Of a stretch of 6,494 nucleotides of DNA, positions 1-6,431 are shown one piece after another. The stretch is from an uncultured Christensenellaceae bacterium (GTDB lineage Bacteria; Bacillota; Clostridia; Christensenellales; CAG-138). The position numbers were made by a program, and so were the translations under genes. The stretch lies in assembly GCA_902475645.1 (NCBI GenBank), contig CABSAH010000097.1, positions 1-6,494 on the forward strand, written 5' to 3'. Position 1 is the first letter of the stretch, and each line of letters begins with the position of its first letter. The notes beneath the pieces are model-generated. The model ran no database searches. It saw only the letters and a program-made list of their open reading frames with translations, and had not been told where the DNA came from.

Positions 1-230
1 CCCTGAACGGCCTTTATCATGTCGGGTATTCCGGGGGAGGGAGCGTATTCGAGCACCGGAAGCTTGAAATCACGCACGGCATCAAAATACGCCGGGGGCG
101 TGGCGATATCGGGCTGGCCGATATTAAGATGATAGATCTTTATTCCCCGCTTGGCACATTCCACCTGATAGGGATAGAACTTGCGGATAGGGGAAAGGTT
201 GCATTTTTCGATCTTGCTCGAAAACTTCAT
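1..230 (-). CDS. Class I/II PLP-dependent aminotransferase, N-terminal part (cut by window edge)
   Basis: Only the first 76 codons are present; the gene continues past the left edge. The start ATG at 230-228 has a perfect AGGAGG (244-239) eight bases upstream. The N-terminus carries the class I/II aminotransferase signature LNIGQPDIATPP (residues 35-46), followed by EYAPSPGIPDMIKA (61-74). The Tyr-x-x-x-x-Gly-x-Pro pattern there matches the segment whose tyrosine contacts the cofactor phosphate of the partner subunit in aspartate aminotransferases. The family moves amino groups between amino acids and 2-oxo acids in the cytoplasm. The PLP-binding lysine lies outside the window, so substrate cannot be judged; the MKFSSKIEK...SPIRKF start resembles aspartate/aromatic-type enzymes of Clostridia. 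Most Ile codons here are ATC, whereas the family 2 glycosyltransferase in this window relies mostly on ATA and ATT; this may reflect higher expression. The gene has its own candidate promoter at 270-298. Confidence 0.88.
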   Translation of the reverse strand, partial: MKFSSKIEKCNLSPIRKFYPYQVECAKRGIKIYHLNIGQPDIATPPAYFDAVRDFKLPVLEYAPSPGIPDMIKAVQ

Positions 231-269
231 TGGATGTTCCTCCTGAATTCTTGTGCTTGTACTGCATAT

Positions 270-298
270 ATTATCTCAAAGGTTTAGCCCTTTGAAAA
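270..298 (-). promoter_or_regulatory. Candidate promoter of the aminotransferase gene
   Basis: Read on the minus strand, a -35-like TTTTCA (298-293, four of six matches to TTGACA) and a -10-like GATAAT (275-270, five of six) are separated by 17 bases. Transcription would start near 263, giving a leader of roughly 30 bases that includes the AGGAGG site. The gap behind the VanW-family gene is AT-rich and shows no hairpin followed by a T-run, so read-through from upstream is also possible. Confidence 0.5.
276..295. promoter_or_regulatory. Perfect dyad (operator candidate) inside the aminotransferase promoter
   Basis: A perfect inverted repeat, TCAAAGG-N6-CCTTTGA on either strand, covers exactly the spacer between the -35 and -10 boxes and overlaps the last three bases of the -35 box. 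No T-run follows on either strand (minus continues GATAATATATG, plus continues AAAAGTATT), which argues against an intrinsic terminator. The placement fits a repressor operator; the regulator is unknown and not encoded in the window. Confidence 0.45.
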
Positions 299-311
299 GT
301 ATTATTCGCAT

Positions 312-1874
312 TTAAGCCGTCGGCGGCGGCATACCGCCCGTGCCTACTGTTTTTTGCCCGGTCACGGCGTTGTATGTTTCGCTGTACAGCTTTTCGGTCG
401 CGTCCGGCACAAGCTCGCCGTTCACATACTTGTCGCGGTACGCCGTTACCTTGTAGCCCTTGCGCGCCTTTATGGTCTCTTCGCTGTATGCTGCGGGCTT
501 TGTTTCATCGTAGGTTATTATTGTTTCGCCCGGCTCTATCTCCTCGTTCACAACGCCGCGCGTTTTATACGTTACGCCCGCTTCAAGCGGCGTGCCGTAA
601 ACATATATGGTAACCGTATAATTCTCCTGATCGCAATAGGCGAATATAAACACCGGATACCCCGTATTATTAACGAAATTAAGGCTTTTTCCGGATTCCA
701 CCGTGCCCGTAACGGTTGAATCCAGCCCCTTGTCAACGTAGCTTGACGGCCACGAATGGTGCTTGCGCTCGGTTACGGATATGCCCTCTATATTTTGGGA
801 AAGCACATCCTCAAGCGTTGAGCCGCGCTGCATGCTCGCCTTTGCGCAAAGCAGCGCATTATACATGGTTGTGGATACCTGGCATATGCCGCCGCCGGGC
901 TGATCCTCGTATTGGTTGCCGTTCACAATGCCCGGGGCAAGCGGCCAGCCGCCCTCCTCCGTTCGCGGGCCTATATAGGCATTGAAGTTGAATTCCGTTT
1001 TATCCTCCACCTTCATGCCGTTTAGCAGCGTACACGCCTTCTGTATATTACCGACGCGCTTTTCGTCCCGCGCCGCACGGCTGCCGCCGAAGGAGGTTTG
1101 GAACGAGGAAACAAGCCGGGTATGCGCCTTAATGTCGGCAAGCGTCATTTCGGGCTTTGTATATTCAAGCTCCGGTTCAAGCGTTGCCCTTAGCTGCCCC
1201 GCTTCAAGCAGGGACACTATGCTTTGATACAGCGCATCCTCGTTGAGCATATAGCCGTCCGTCCCGTCATGGAACGTGAACTGAGGCTCCGCCGCCGATG
1301 AAACCGCCACGGCATAAGGCTCCGCGGGCTTTGAATCAAGCACGGCGCCTATGTCCGCAAGGCGAGCCTTCAGCGCCGCCTCGTCCGGCACGAACGTAAC
1401 GGGTATATCCCGCCCGTTTTGGGCAATAGCTTCCTTTTCCTGGGCGTTTTCTATAACCGTTCCGCTGCGGCCGAGCATAAGCGCCTCCGTAATTGCCGCG
1501 TCCAGCGTGCTGTACGGCTTCATATCCGCCGCGGTAAGCAGCCATGTGCTTGCCGAGTGCGAAACGGCTATGTGTATGCTGCAAAGGTTCTCCTCAACGC
1601 TTGGCAGCACCGCTGCGCGCGCCTGCTTATAATCCATGCCGGATACGTCCACGCCGTTTACGGTAACGCCCGCAAGTATTGTGCCGTCGTCTATAACCTG
1701 CTCCATTTCGGCATTGCCGGGCTTGCCGAGGAATATATACAGCACGGCCGCAACAACGCTGAGCGCGGCCAATGCGATAAGTATTGTTCTTGATATGGCT
1801 TTAGGGCGGGAAAAACTGTTCCTCCGCCTGTTTCTCGCCCTATTGGTGCCGGATTTTTGCTTTTTAGCTTCCAT
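312..1874 (-). CDS. VanW-family membrane-anchored cell-surface protein (YoaR-like)
   Basis: This 520-residue protein has a very basic N-terminus (KKQK...RARNRRR, residues 4-18) and one hydrophobic segment (about 29-50), so it is probably an N-in, C-out membrane protein with most of its mass outside. Residues about 60-245 look like two peptidoglycan-binding-4/YoaR-type repeats; the first begins GVTVNGVDVSGMDYKQA (69-85). The VanW domain follows (about 255-412) with the family hallmarks FNAYIGPRT, GWPLAPGIVNG and QPGGGICQVSTTMYNAL (297-341), then ERKHHS (369-374) and SYVDKGLDSTV (378-388). The tail (about 435-512) resembles a G5 domain. VanW is named from a vancomycin-resistance cluster, but the family's biochemical role is unsettled; an envelope role is inferred. 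No van resistance genes are nearby, so this is not evidence of resistance. The ATG at 1874 has GAGG about ten bases upstream and its own strong promoter. Confidence 0.93.
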   Translation of the reverse strand: MEAKKQKSGTNRARNRRRNSFSRPKAISRTILIALAALSVVAAVLYIFLGKPGNAEMEQVIDDGTILAGVTVNGVDVSGMDYKQARAAVLPSVEENLCSIHIAVSHSASTWLLTAADMKPYSTLDAAITEALMLGRSGTVIENAQEKEAIAQNGRDIPVTFVPDEAALKARLADIGAVLDSKPAEPYAVAVSSAAEPQFTFHDGTDGYMLNEDALYQSIVSLLEAGQLRATLEPELEYTKPEMTLADIKAHTRLVSSFQTSFGGSRAARDEKRVGNIQKACTLLNGMKVEDKTEFNFNAYIGPRTEEGGWPLAPGIVNGNQYEDQPGGGICQVSTTMYNALLCAKASMQRGSTLEDVLSQNIEGISVTERKHHSWPSSYVDKGLDSTVTGTVESGKSLNFVNNTGYPVFIFAYCDQENYTVTIYVYGTPLEAGVTYKTRGVVNEEIEPGETIITYDETKPAAYSEETIKARKGYKVTAYRDKYVNGELVPDATEKLYSETYNAVTGQKTVGTGGMPPPTA

Positions 1875-1899
1875 AACGCCAATTCCTCACACAAAATAT

Positions 1900-1928
1900 A
1901 TTATACAACAACCGCGTCCTCCCTTCAA
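1900..1928 (-). promoter_or_regulatory. Sigma-A-type promoter of the VanW-family gene
   Basis: On the minus strand, TTGAAG (1928-1923, four of six matches to TTGACA) and a perfect TATAAT (1905-1900) are separated by the ideal 17 bases. The predicted start near 1893 gives a leader of about 20 bases that still contains the GAGG ribosome binding site. This is the clearest promoter in the window and indicates that the VanW-family gene is transcribed independently of the isomerase gene upstream. Confidence 0.68.
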
Positions 1929-2000
1929 TATCAGTTTAGCACGCTTTTGAGCATAACGGTATTGATATTTGTGTGAACTTTGTTTGGCATAAGGCTGCTT

Positions 2001-2504
2001 TTACATTTTTTCGGGTTCGGTTACATCGCCCTCGTCAATCGCAACTATGCTCTTTATGCGCTGCGGCTCAAGCGGCCTGTCGCTGAAATCGGTTGAGGTG
2101 GAGGCTATTGCGTCAACGGCGTCCATCCCTTCAACAACATGGCCGAACGCGGCATACTGCCCGTCCAGATGCGGCGCATCCTGATGCATTATGAAGAACT
2201 GGCTTCCGGCGCTGTTCGGGTTCATGGCGCGCGCCATGGATATTACGCCGCGCTTATGCTTTATGGGGTTATCCACGCCGTTTGCGGCAAATTCGCCCCT
2301 TATGCTGTATCCGGGGCCGCCCATGCCGGTGCCGTCCGGGCAGCCGCCCTGAATCATGAAGCCGGGTATTACGCGGTGGAATATAAGCCCGTTGTAGAAG
2401 CCCTTGTCCGCAAGGCTCAAAAAGTTGTTCACGGTGTTGGGAGCGGCTTTGCGGTCAAGCTCTATTTTTATTGTTGCTCCGTTTTCCATTTCGATGATTA
2501 CCAT
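2001..2504 (-). CDS. ppiB: Cyclophilin-type peptidyl-prolyl cis-trans isomerase
   Basis: This 167-residue single-domain cyclophilin catalyses cis-trans isomerisation of X-Pro bonds during protein folding. There is no signal peptide or membrane segment, so it should act in the cytoplasm. Active-site residues are visible: FHRVIPGFMIQGG (42-54) supplies the catalytic Arg44 with Phe49, Met50 and Gln52, and SAGSQFF (98-104) matches the conserved core strand. At the position of human CypA Trp121 there is His112, and Tyr117 replaces CypA His126. Loss of that Trp is usual in bacterial cyclophilins and generally goes with weak cyclosporin binding. The short acidic tail (DEGDVTEPEKM) is unremarkable. 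The ATG at 2504 is chosen because AGGAGA (2520-2515) sits ten bases upstream; the ATG five codons further in would lose the first beta strand. It lies 34 bases after the membrane-protein gene. Confidence 0.95.
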   Translation of the reverse strand: MVIIEMENGATIKIELDRKAAPNTVNNFLSLADKGFYNGLIFHRVIPGFMIQGGCPDGTGMGGPGYSIRGEFAANGVDNPIKHKRGVISMARAMNPNSAGSQFFIMHQDAPHLDGQYAAFGHVVEGMDAVDAIASTSTDFSDRPLEPQRIKSIVAIDEGDVTEPEKM

Positions 2505-2529
2505 TTTGTCCGTTTCTCCTTTGAATTAT

Positions 2530-2559
2530 ATTATATTTTCAGTTAAACAAAAACGTCAT
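2530..2559 (-). promoter_or_regulatory. Candidate promoter of the isomerase gene
   Basis: On the minus strand two perfect TATAAT hexamers overlap by one base (2535-2530 and 2530-2525). The first pairs with ATGACG (2559-2554, four of six matches to the -35 consensus) over an 18-base spacer. The -35 box falls inside the last codons of the membrane-protein gene. A start near 2523 leaves the AGGAGA site intact; using the second hexamer would start transcription at about that site, so the first is preferred. Confidence 0.48.
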
Positions 2560-3759
2560 AGCAAGCGCGCCGTATATATTGAACGCAATGCCGAACACGG
2601 CCGCGCCCCTTTCCCATGCTTTAAGCCGCTTTTCGCCGCCGCACAGGCACATATACATAAGCGCAAGCGGCAGCATATCGCAGGTATAGCGCGCGCCGAA
2701 CTGCCAGCCGCCAAGCGTTTTGTGCAAGCAAAGGCAAATGAGCATAACCGCCATTGCCGCGCAAAGCGCTATGCGCACGGGGCTTACGCCGCGCCGCCGC
2801 ACGCTCCTTACCGCCGCGGCGAAGAAAAGCAGGAACAGCGGATTTGCGATATAGAACATGAACCCGTCAAAGAACGGATATTCAAGCGCAAGGTTGGATT
2901 TTATCCGCACCGGATAAAACAGCAGCCGCAATAAATTATCCTTAAGATAATGTATATTGAACTGCCCATGCTCGCTGCCCACGAATTCCGGCAAATAGTT
3001 ATGCCCGAATTCCAGCGGATTATCAAAGCGCATGAGGTTATAAAGCATCATTGCCGCCGCAATAAGCACGGCGGGTATCCATGCCTTCCATTGGGCAAAA
3101 AGCGCGGCAAGCCTGCCCGCGCCGCCCTGCCTGTTTTTAACATAAAACCAAATAAGCAGCGGCGCAAACGCCACCGCCGCAAACGGGCGGCAGCCGACCG
3201 AAAGCGCAGCAAGGGTATATGCAAGCGCGGCTTTGTTCTTGTATGCCGCAAGCGCCGCGCAAAGCAGAAGCAGCATCATTATGCTCTGCGCCAAGAACCA
3301 CACGCCGCCCATTGTGCTCATCCACATTAGGTTGCTGCCAAGCGTTATGAAAAGCCCAAGTATGGCGCTATCCTTAGCGCTGTACCCCGCATGGCCGCAA
3401 AGGGTGAACGCCGCAGCCGCCGTAAGCAGCGTTATTATCATTATTATAAGATTATTGGGCGTGTTTACGCCGAAAATGAGCACGAACGGCAGCATTACAA
3501 CGCTTGGGAACGGCGGGAACGAAACATAGTATTTGCCATTGTATACGGCAAGCTCCAAATAGCTTATATTCTCCCCCAAATCCGTGCGCCCGTTAAGCCA
3601 TGCCTGCGCCTGAAGGGTATAGCTGTCCCACGGGCAATGCCCAAGCAGCGTGCCGCCGAGCAAATCGTGAATAAGCAGATAGCAAAGCAGCATGAAAAGG
3701 AGCATGGCTATCATGGCCCTGCTCCGCTGCTTGGCCGTGCTTACGCCCGCGGCTTCCAT
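2539..3759 (-). CDS. Polytopic membrane protein, GT-C/GT39-like glycosyltransferase
   Basis: This 406-residue protein has about nine to eleven hydrophobic segments, at roughly 15-33, 85-97, 103-121, 131-150, 155-173, 176-206, 227-244, 300-317, 327-345, 357-373 and 385-404. After the first comes a loop with PWDSYTLQAQAWLNGRTDL (43-61) and YNGKYYVSFPPFPSV (73-87); an acidic residue in this first outer loop is typical of GT-C enzymes, which use polyprenyl-phosphate sugars. GWQFGARYTCDMLP (351-364) resembles the G-x-R-Y motif of GT39-like proteins. Donor and acceptor cannot be read from the sequence. The start at 3759 overlaps the kinase end by 19 bases and has no good ribosome binding site. An ATG at 3714 (residue 16) has GGAG seven bases upstream and would begin just at the first membrane segment; it is a real alternative. 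Overlap with the kinase suggests co-transcription. Confidence 0.72.
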   Translation of the reverse strand: MEAAGVSTAKQRSRAMIAMLLFMLLCYLLIHDLLGGTLLGHCPWDSYTLQAQAWLNGRTDLGENISYLELAVYNGKYYVSFPPFPSVVMLPFVLIFGVNTPNNLIIMIITLLTAAAAFTLCGHAGYSAKDSAILGLFITLGSNLMWMSTMGGVWFLAQSIMMLLLLCAALAAYKNKAALAYTLAALSVGCRPFAAVAFAPLLIWFYVKNRQGGAGRLAALFAQWKAWIPAVLIAAAMMLYNLMRFDNPLEFGHNYLPEFVGSEHGQFNIHYLKDNLLRLLFYPVRIKSNLALEYPFFDGFMFYIANPLFLLFFAAAVRSVRRRGVSPVRIALCAAMAVMLICLCLHKTLGGWQFGARYTCDMLPLALMYMCLCGGEKRLKAWERGAAVFGIAFNIYGALAMTFLFN

Positions 3760-4823
3760 ACGAAGGTGTTAGGCTTTTCCTGCCCGCGAAGCACCCTGAG
3801 CGCACCGGCGCTGAGCGCCTCCATTTCAAATTCGCCCGCCATTACCTCAACGGGGGCTATCCAGCTTACATGCTCCGTTATGCTTCCGCTAAGCCGCCTT
3901 GAATGCGCCGCGCCGCCCGTTAATATAATCCTGTCCACCCTGCCGCATACCGCCGCCGCAAGCGAAGCTATTCCCTTTGAAAGCGAATACGCCATGGCGT
4001 TGAATACAAGCTCCGCGTGCTTATCGCCGCCGTCTATCATCCTTTCAACCGTGCGCACGTCGCTTGTGCCAAGGTGCGCCTTAAGCCCCGCGTTGCCGCG
4101 TACCATTTTGGCAAGCTCCGCCTTTGTGTATTCACCGCCGCAGCAAAGCGCCACAAGCGGGCCTGCCTGTATCATGCCGCTGCGCTCCGGGCCGAAGCCC
4201 GCGTCATCGTCGCTGTACATATCTATGCTCCTGCCCTTATCAAACAGCCAAACGCTTACGCCGCCGCCTATATGCTGCACAATAAACGTGCATTCCTCAA
4301 AGGGCTTATGCAGTATCTCCTCCGCACATTTTCTTGCCATGGCGCGGGTATTCAGCGCATGGCCGCGGCTTTCGCGCGGAACGGCGGGTATGCCGCTTAT
4401 GTGGGCAATGTCCGTCATTTCGTCCACGCTTACGCAGTCGTACACCATTGCTGGTATGTTAAGCGGCCTTGCAATGGCCTCCGCCACGGCGCAGCCCACG
4501 TTTGAAATATGCTCGCCAACTATATGCCCGCTGCTTACATAGGCAAGCATATCGGCGTTAACCTCATATGCGCCGGTTTTGCACGGCGGAAACATTCCCC
4601 CGCGGGAAACAACGCAGTTGAGCGTTTCAACGGGTATGTTATTCTCCTTCAGCGCGTTCAGCACGCACTCCTTGCGAAAATCAAGCTGATCTATTGCGTG
4701 AACAAACCCTGCGGTATCCTTTTGGTCGTGCTCTATGCTTTTGCGGAAAAGCTCCGTTTCCCCATCGAAAACGGCTATTTTGGTTGACGTTGAGCCGGGA
4801 TTTATAACCAGTATGCGTTCCAT
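3741..4823 (-). CDS. buk: Butyrate kinase (acetate/butyrate kinase family)
   Basis: The 360-residue length is normal for butyrate kinase, which interconverts butyryl phosphate plus ADP and butyrate plus ATP in the cytoplasm. The N-terminal phosphate-binding motif LVINPGSTSTKIAVF (5-19) matches the ASKHA fold. Other family marks are SRGG (73-76), GEHISNVG (103-110), the Asp129 region (YDCVSVDE), HALN (155-158), HIGGGVSV (184-191), PERSG (212-216) with the conserved Arg214, ILTGGAAHS (300-308), and a C-terminal GEFEMEALSAGALRVLRG (330-347). The usual FHALN is GHALN here, and the NNALDGEGP-like loop is MYSDDDAGFGP, so the substrate could be another short or branched acyl phosphate. The phosphotransbutyrylase (ptb) partner gene common in Clostridia is absent from both flanks. 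The ATG at 4823 has a perfect AGGAGG (4836-4831) seven bases upstream. Its 3' end overlaps the membrane glycosyltransferase gene. Confidence 0.93.
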   Translation of the reverse strand: MERILVINPGSTSTKIAVFDGETELFRKSIEHDQKDTAGFVHAIDQLDFRKECVLNALKENNIPVETLNCVVSRGGMFPPCKTGAYEVNADMLAYVSSGHIVGEHISNVGCAVAEAIARPLNIPAMVYDCVSVDEMTDIAHISGIPAVPRESRGHALNTRAMARKCAEEILHKPFEECTFIVQHIGGGVSVWLFDKGRSIDMYSDDDAGFGPERSGMIQAGPLVALCCGGEYTKAELAKMVRGNAGLKAHLGTSDVRTVERMIDGGDKHAELVFNAMAYSLSKGIASLAAAVCGRVDRIILTGGAAHSRRLSGSITEHVSWIAPVEVMAGEFEMEALSAGALRVLRGQEKPNTFVWKPRA

Positions 4824-4852
4824 GCCTTATCCTCCTGATGCTTTATTGTTCA

Positions 4853-4881
4853 ATTCTACCACATGCGTTGGATATACTCCA
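4853..4881 (-). promoter_or_regulatory. Extended -10 promoter of the butyrate kinase gene
   Basis: On the minus strand TGTGGTAGAAT (4863-4853) combines a TRTGN extension with a TAGAAT -10 box (five of six). A weak TGGAGT (4881-4876) lies 17 bases upstream as a -35. The start would be near 4846, with a leader of about 23 bases holding the AGGAGG site. It probably also serves the membrane-protein gene downstream. Confidence 0.5.
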
Positions 4882-4897
4882 CACTAAAACGGATAAT
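4868..4897 (+). promoter_or_regulatory. Candidate promoter of the family 2 glycosyltransferase gene
   Basis: TTGGAT (4868-4873) and GATAAT (4892-4897, five of six) are separated by 18 bases, followed by further AT-rich sequence (TATATAGTTTAT). A start near 4904 fits translation from the ATG at 4926. The hexamers overlap the opposing kinase promoter. The -35 matches only three of six consensus bases. Confidence 0.38.
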
Positions 4898-4925
4898 ATA
4901 TAGTTTATCGGCGCACAATAGGCGC

Positions 4926-6332
4926 ATGAACGAACATACTGCAACAACGGATTTTGCCAAGAGGCCGCGCTTCATTATAAACATTGCCGGCGGCAGGCGG
5001 CGGGACGTGACAGCCACGCTCGATTCCCTCCGCGCCCAAGCATACGGCGAATGGACGCAAAGCACGGACATATGCTATCCGCACGACTATGCGCTGAACC
5101 TGCGCGCGGGCGATACGCTGCATCCCAATGCGCTGTTCCGCATGGCGCACGCGGTGGAGCGCGCGGAGTACGAGCCGGACATAATATACACGGACGAGCT
5201 TATTGAGCGGGGCAAGGGTGCGCATTACGAATACAAAAAATGCGAATTCAGCCGCGTTACCGCGCTTTCCTATGATATGCTCGGCGCAATGGCTGCGGTA
5301 AGGCGCGAAATATACGCCGCCTGCTGCCCGCCCAAGGGCGAATACGATGCGGGCGCGGAGTACGCCTTCCGCCTAAGGTGCATGGTAAGGGCGCGCCGCA
5401 TAGTGCATATTCCGCTGCCGCTTATAATAAGCCGCCCCCCTGCGCGGATAGGCGCGGCGGCAGGCATCGCCGCAATACGCGGCTATATTGAAGCCACGCG
5501 GCGGGAGGAAAGCGTATCCACGGGGCTGTGGCAGGGCAGCTTTATTGTGCGCGCGCGGAGGGAACCGCGGCTCATTTCATTTATAATACCAAGCCAAAAC
5601 GAGCTTGAACCGCTAAGAAGGCTGCTTGAAAGCATAGACCGCTGCTGCATGGCATACCGCTACGAAATAATAATTGCGGACGGCGACAGCGGGGACGGGC
5701 GGCTGCTTAATTATTATGACCTGCTTGAAAAGAACAAGGCGGCGCGCATAGTGAAAAACGGCACGGCGGGCTTCGGTGCGCTATGCCGCGCGGGCGCCGA
5801 TGCGGCAATGGGGGACGCGCTGCTTTTCATAAGCCGCGATGCGGAGCTTATTGAGCCGAACACGCTTTACGCCCTATCCTCTCAAGGGGAACGCGGGGGC
5901 GCGGCGGCGGCAGGCTGTATGCTGATAAGCCCGCAGGGGGCGCTTATTGCCGCAGGCGGGGCAATAGGCAGGGACGGGAGCATAACATACCCCGCGGACG
6001 GCGAACGCATGACCCACACGGTGCGCACGGTAAGCGTGCTTAGCGGGGCATGCATGTACATGCGCGCGGACACGTATTATTCAAGCGGCGGGTTCGATAC
6101 AAGCTTTGACGCGCCCGAATACGAGCCCCTGCTGCCGTTGGGCGCCGATGCGGAGCTGTGTCTCAGGCTTGCGCGGCGGGGCATGGGCGCAATATACGCC
6201 CCCGATGCGCGCGTGGTGCTGCACCGCCCGCTTGCGCGGCTAAGCTCTGCACCTAAGAACGTGCGCCTACGCTGCCGCGACGCCCTGCGCCGCCTAAGCA
6301 TAAACGGCGACCCGTATGCGCCGGACGCATAA
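4926..6332 (+). CDS. Tandem-domain family 2 glycosyltransferase (O-antigen/rhamnan type)
   Basis: The product has 468 residues from ATG 4926. An in-frame ATG at 4863 would give 489, but it sits inside the divergent promoter region, has no ribosome binding site, and would put the predicted promoter within the gene; the 4926 start has only a weak AGG. Two GT-A (GT2) units follow one another. The first (about 14-170) has RPRFIINIAGG, RAGDTLHP (60-67), PDIIYTDE (84-91) and a C-terminal EYAFRLRCMVRARRIVHIPLPL. The second (about 214-440) is fuller: RLISFIIPSQNELEPLRRLLESID, IIIADGDSGDG, LLFISRDAELIEP with the acidic metal-site Asp, LSGACMYMRADTYYSSGGFD, and GADAELCLRLARRGMGAIYAPDARVVLHR. This resembles Leloir enzymes that build surface polysaccharides from nucleotide sugars. 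No signal peptide or membrane segment is seen. The first unit is short and its DxD-like site is altered. Arg and Cys are frequent. The stop abuts a repeat. Confidence 0.85.
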   Translation: MNEHTATTDFAKRPRFIINIAGGRRRDVTATLDSLRAQAYGEWTQSTDICYPHDYALNLRAGDTLHPNALFRMAHAVERAEYEPDIIYTDELIERGKGAHYEYKKCEFSRVTALSYDMLGAMAAVRREIYAACCPPKGEYDAGAEYAFRLRCMVRARRIVHIPLPLIISRPPARIGAAAGIAAIRGYIEATRREESVSTGLWQGSFIVRARREPRLISFIIPSQNELEPLRRLLESIDRCCMAYRYEIIIADGDSGDGRLLNYYDLLEKNKAARIVKNGTAGFGALCRAGADAAMGDALLFISRDAELIEPNTLYALSSQGERGGAAAAGCMLISPQGALIAAGGAIGRDGSITYPADGERMTHTVRTVSVLSGACMYMRADTYYSSGGFDTSFDAPEYEPLLPLGADAELCLRLARRGMGAIYAPDARVVLHRPLARLSSAPKNVRLRCRDALRRLSINGDPYAPDA

Positions 6333-6393
6333 AGGCTCCACCGAGCTGCACCCCTTTCGGCCGTTCGCTAACGCTCACGGCCACTTTCCCCGC
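6331..6393 (+). repeat. 63-bp GC-rich direct repeat, copy 1
   Basis: The block starting AAAGGCTCCACC and ending CACTTTCCCCGC recurs at 6432-6494 with four mismatches in 63 bases (offsets 7, 13, 17 and 30); the spacing between copies is 101 bases. Similarity stops at the left edge, where the two copies are preceded by unrelated bases. The last two bases of the glycosyltransferase stop codon are the first two of the repeat. Confidence 0.9.
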
Positions 6394-6420
6394 TCGCGGG
6401 GACAGCTTTTGGACGGTGGA
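6337..6420. repeat. Nested inverted repeats (cruciform or folded-RNA element) around repeat copy 1
   Basis: Outer arms TCCACCG (6337-6343) and CGGTGGA (6414-6420) are perfect complements. Inside them AGCTG (6344-6348) pairs with CAGCT (6403-6407). Two hairpins lie within: GGCCGT (6359-6364) with ACGGCC (6377-6382), whose loop contains CGCTAACGCT; and CCCCGC (6388-6393) with GCGGGG (6396-6401), or five pairs with a four-base loop. The layout resembles a small palindromic dispersed element (REP- or MITE-like). No transposase is seen nearby. A TTTT follows the last hairpin only after ACAGC, so it is not a typical terminator. Confidence 0.65.
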
Positions 6421-6431
6421 TGCACAAACCA

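Noticed and set aside
276..295. The TCAAAGG/CCTTTGA dyad as a terminator of the VanW-family gene.
   Set aside because: The stem is AT-rich with only two G-C pairs at the loop side, and no T-run follows in either direction; its position inside a promoter suits an operator better.
312..1874. VanW-family gene as a sign of a vancomycin-resistance cluster.
   Set aside because: No vanH, vanA/B, vanX or VanRS-type genes are present, and VanW-domain proteins are widespread housekeeping-type surface proteins in Bacillota.
1927..1969. AATATCA...TGATATT inverted repeat with an inner GCT/AGC stem behind the isomerase gene, considered as a terminator.
   Set aside because: The arms are seven AT-rich bases 29 apart and no T-run follows on the minus strand, so it is too weak to call. 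It may be chance in AT-rich DNA.
354..3330. Long open frames on the plus strand opposite the VanW, isomerase and membrane-protein genes.
   Set aside because: Their products are Arg/His/Cys/Ala-rich with no recognisable domain and lie wholly opposite well-supported genes, as expected for shadows in GC-rich DNA.
4824..4860. A riboswitch or leader-peptide system before the butyrate kinase gene.
   Set aside because: The predicted leader is only about 23 bases, too short for a riboswitch, and no small open frame or hairpin is seen.
4863..4925. An extra 21 codons at the start of the family 2 glycosyltransferase (ATG 4863).
   Set aside because: No ribosome binding site, overlap with both predicted divergent promoters, and AT-rich codons unlike the rest of the gene. 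The GT2 fold begins only after the 4926 ATG. It cannot be fully excluded.
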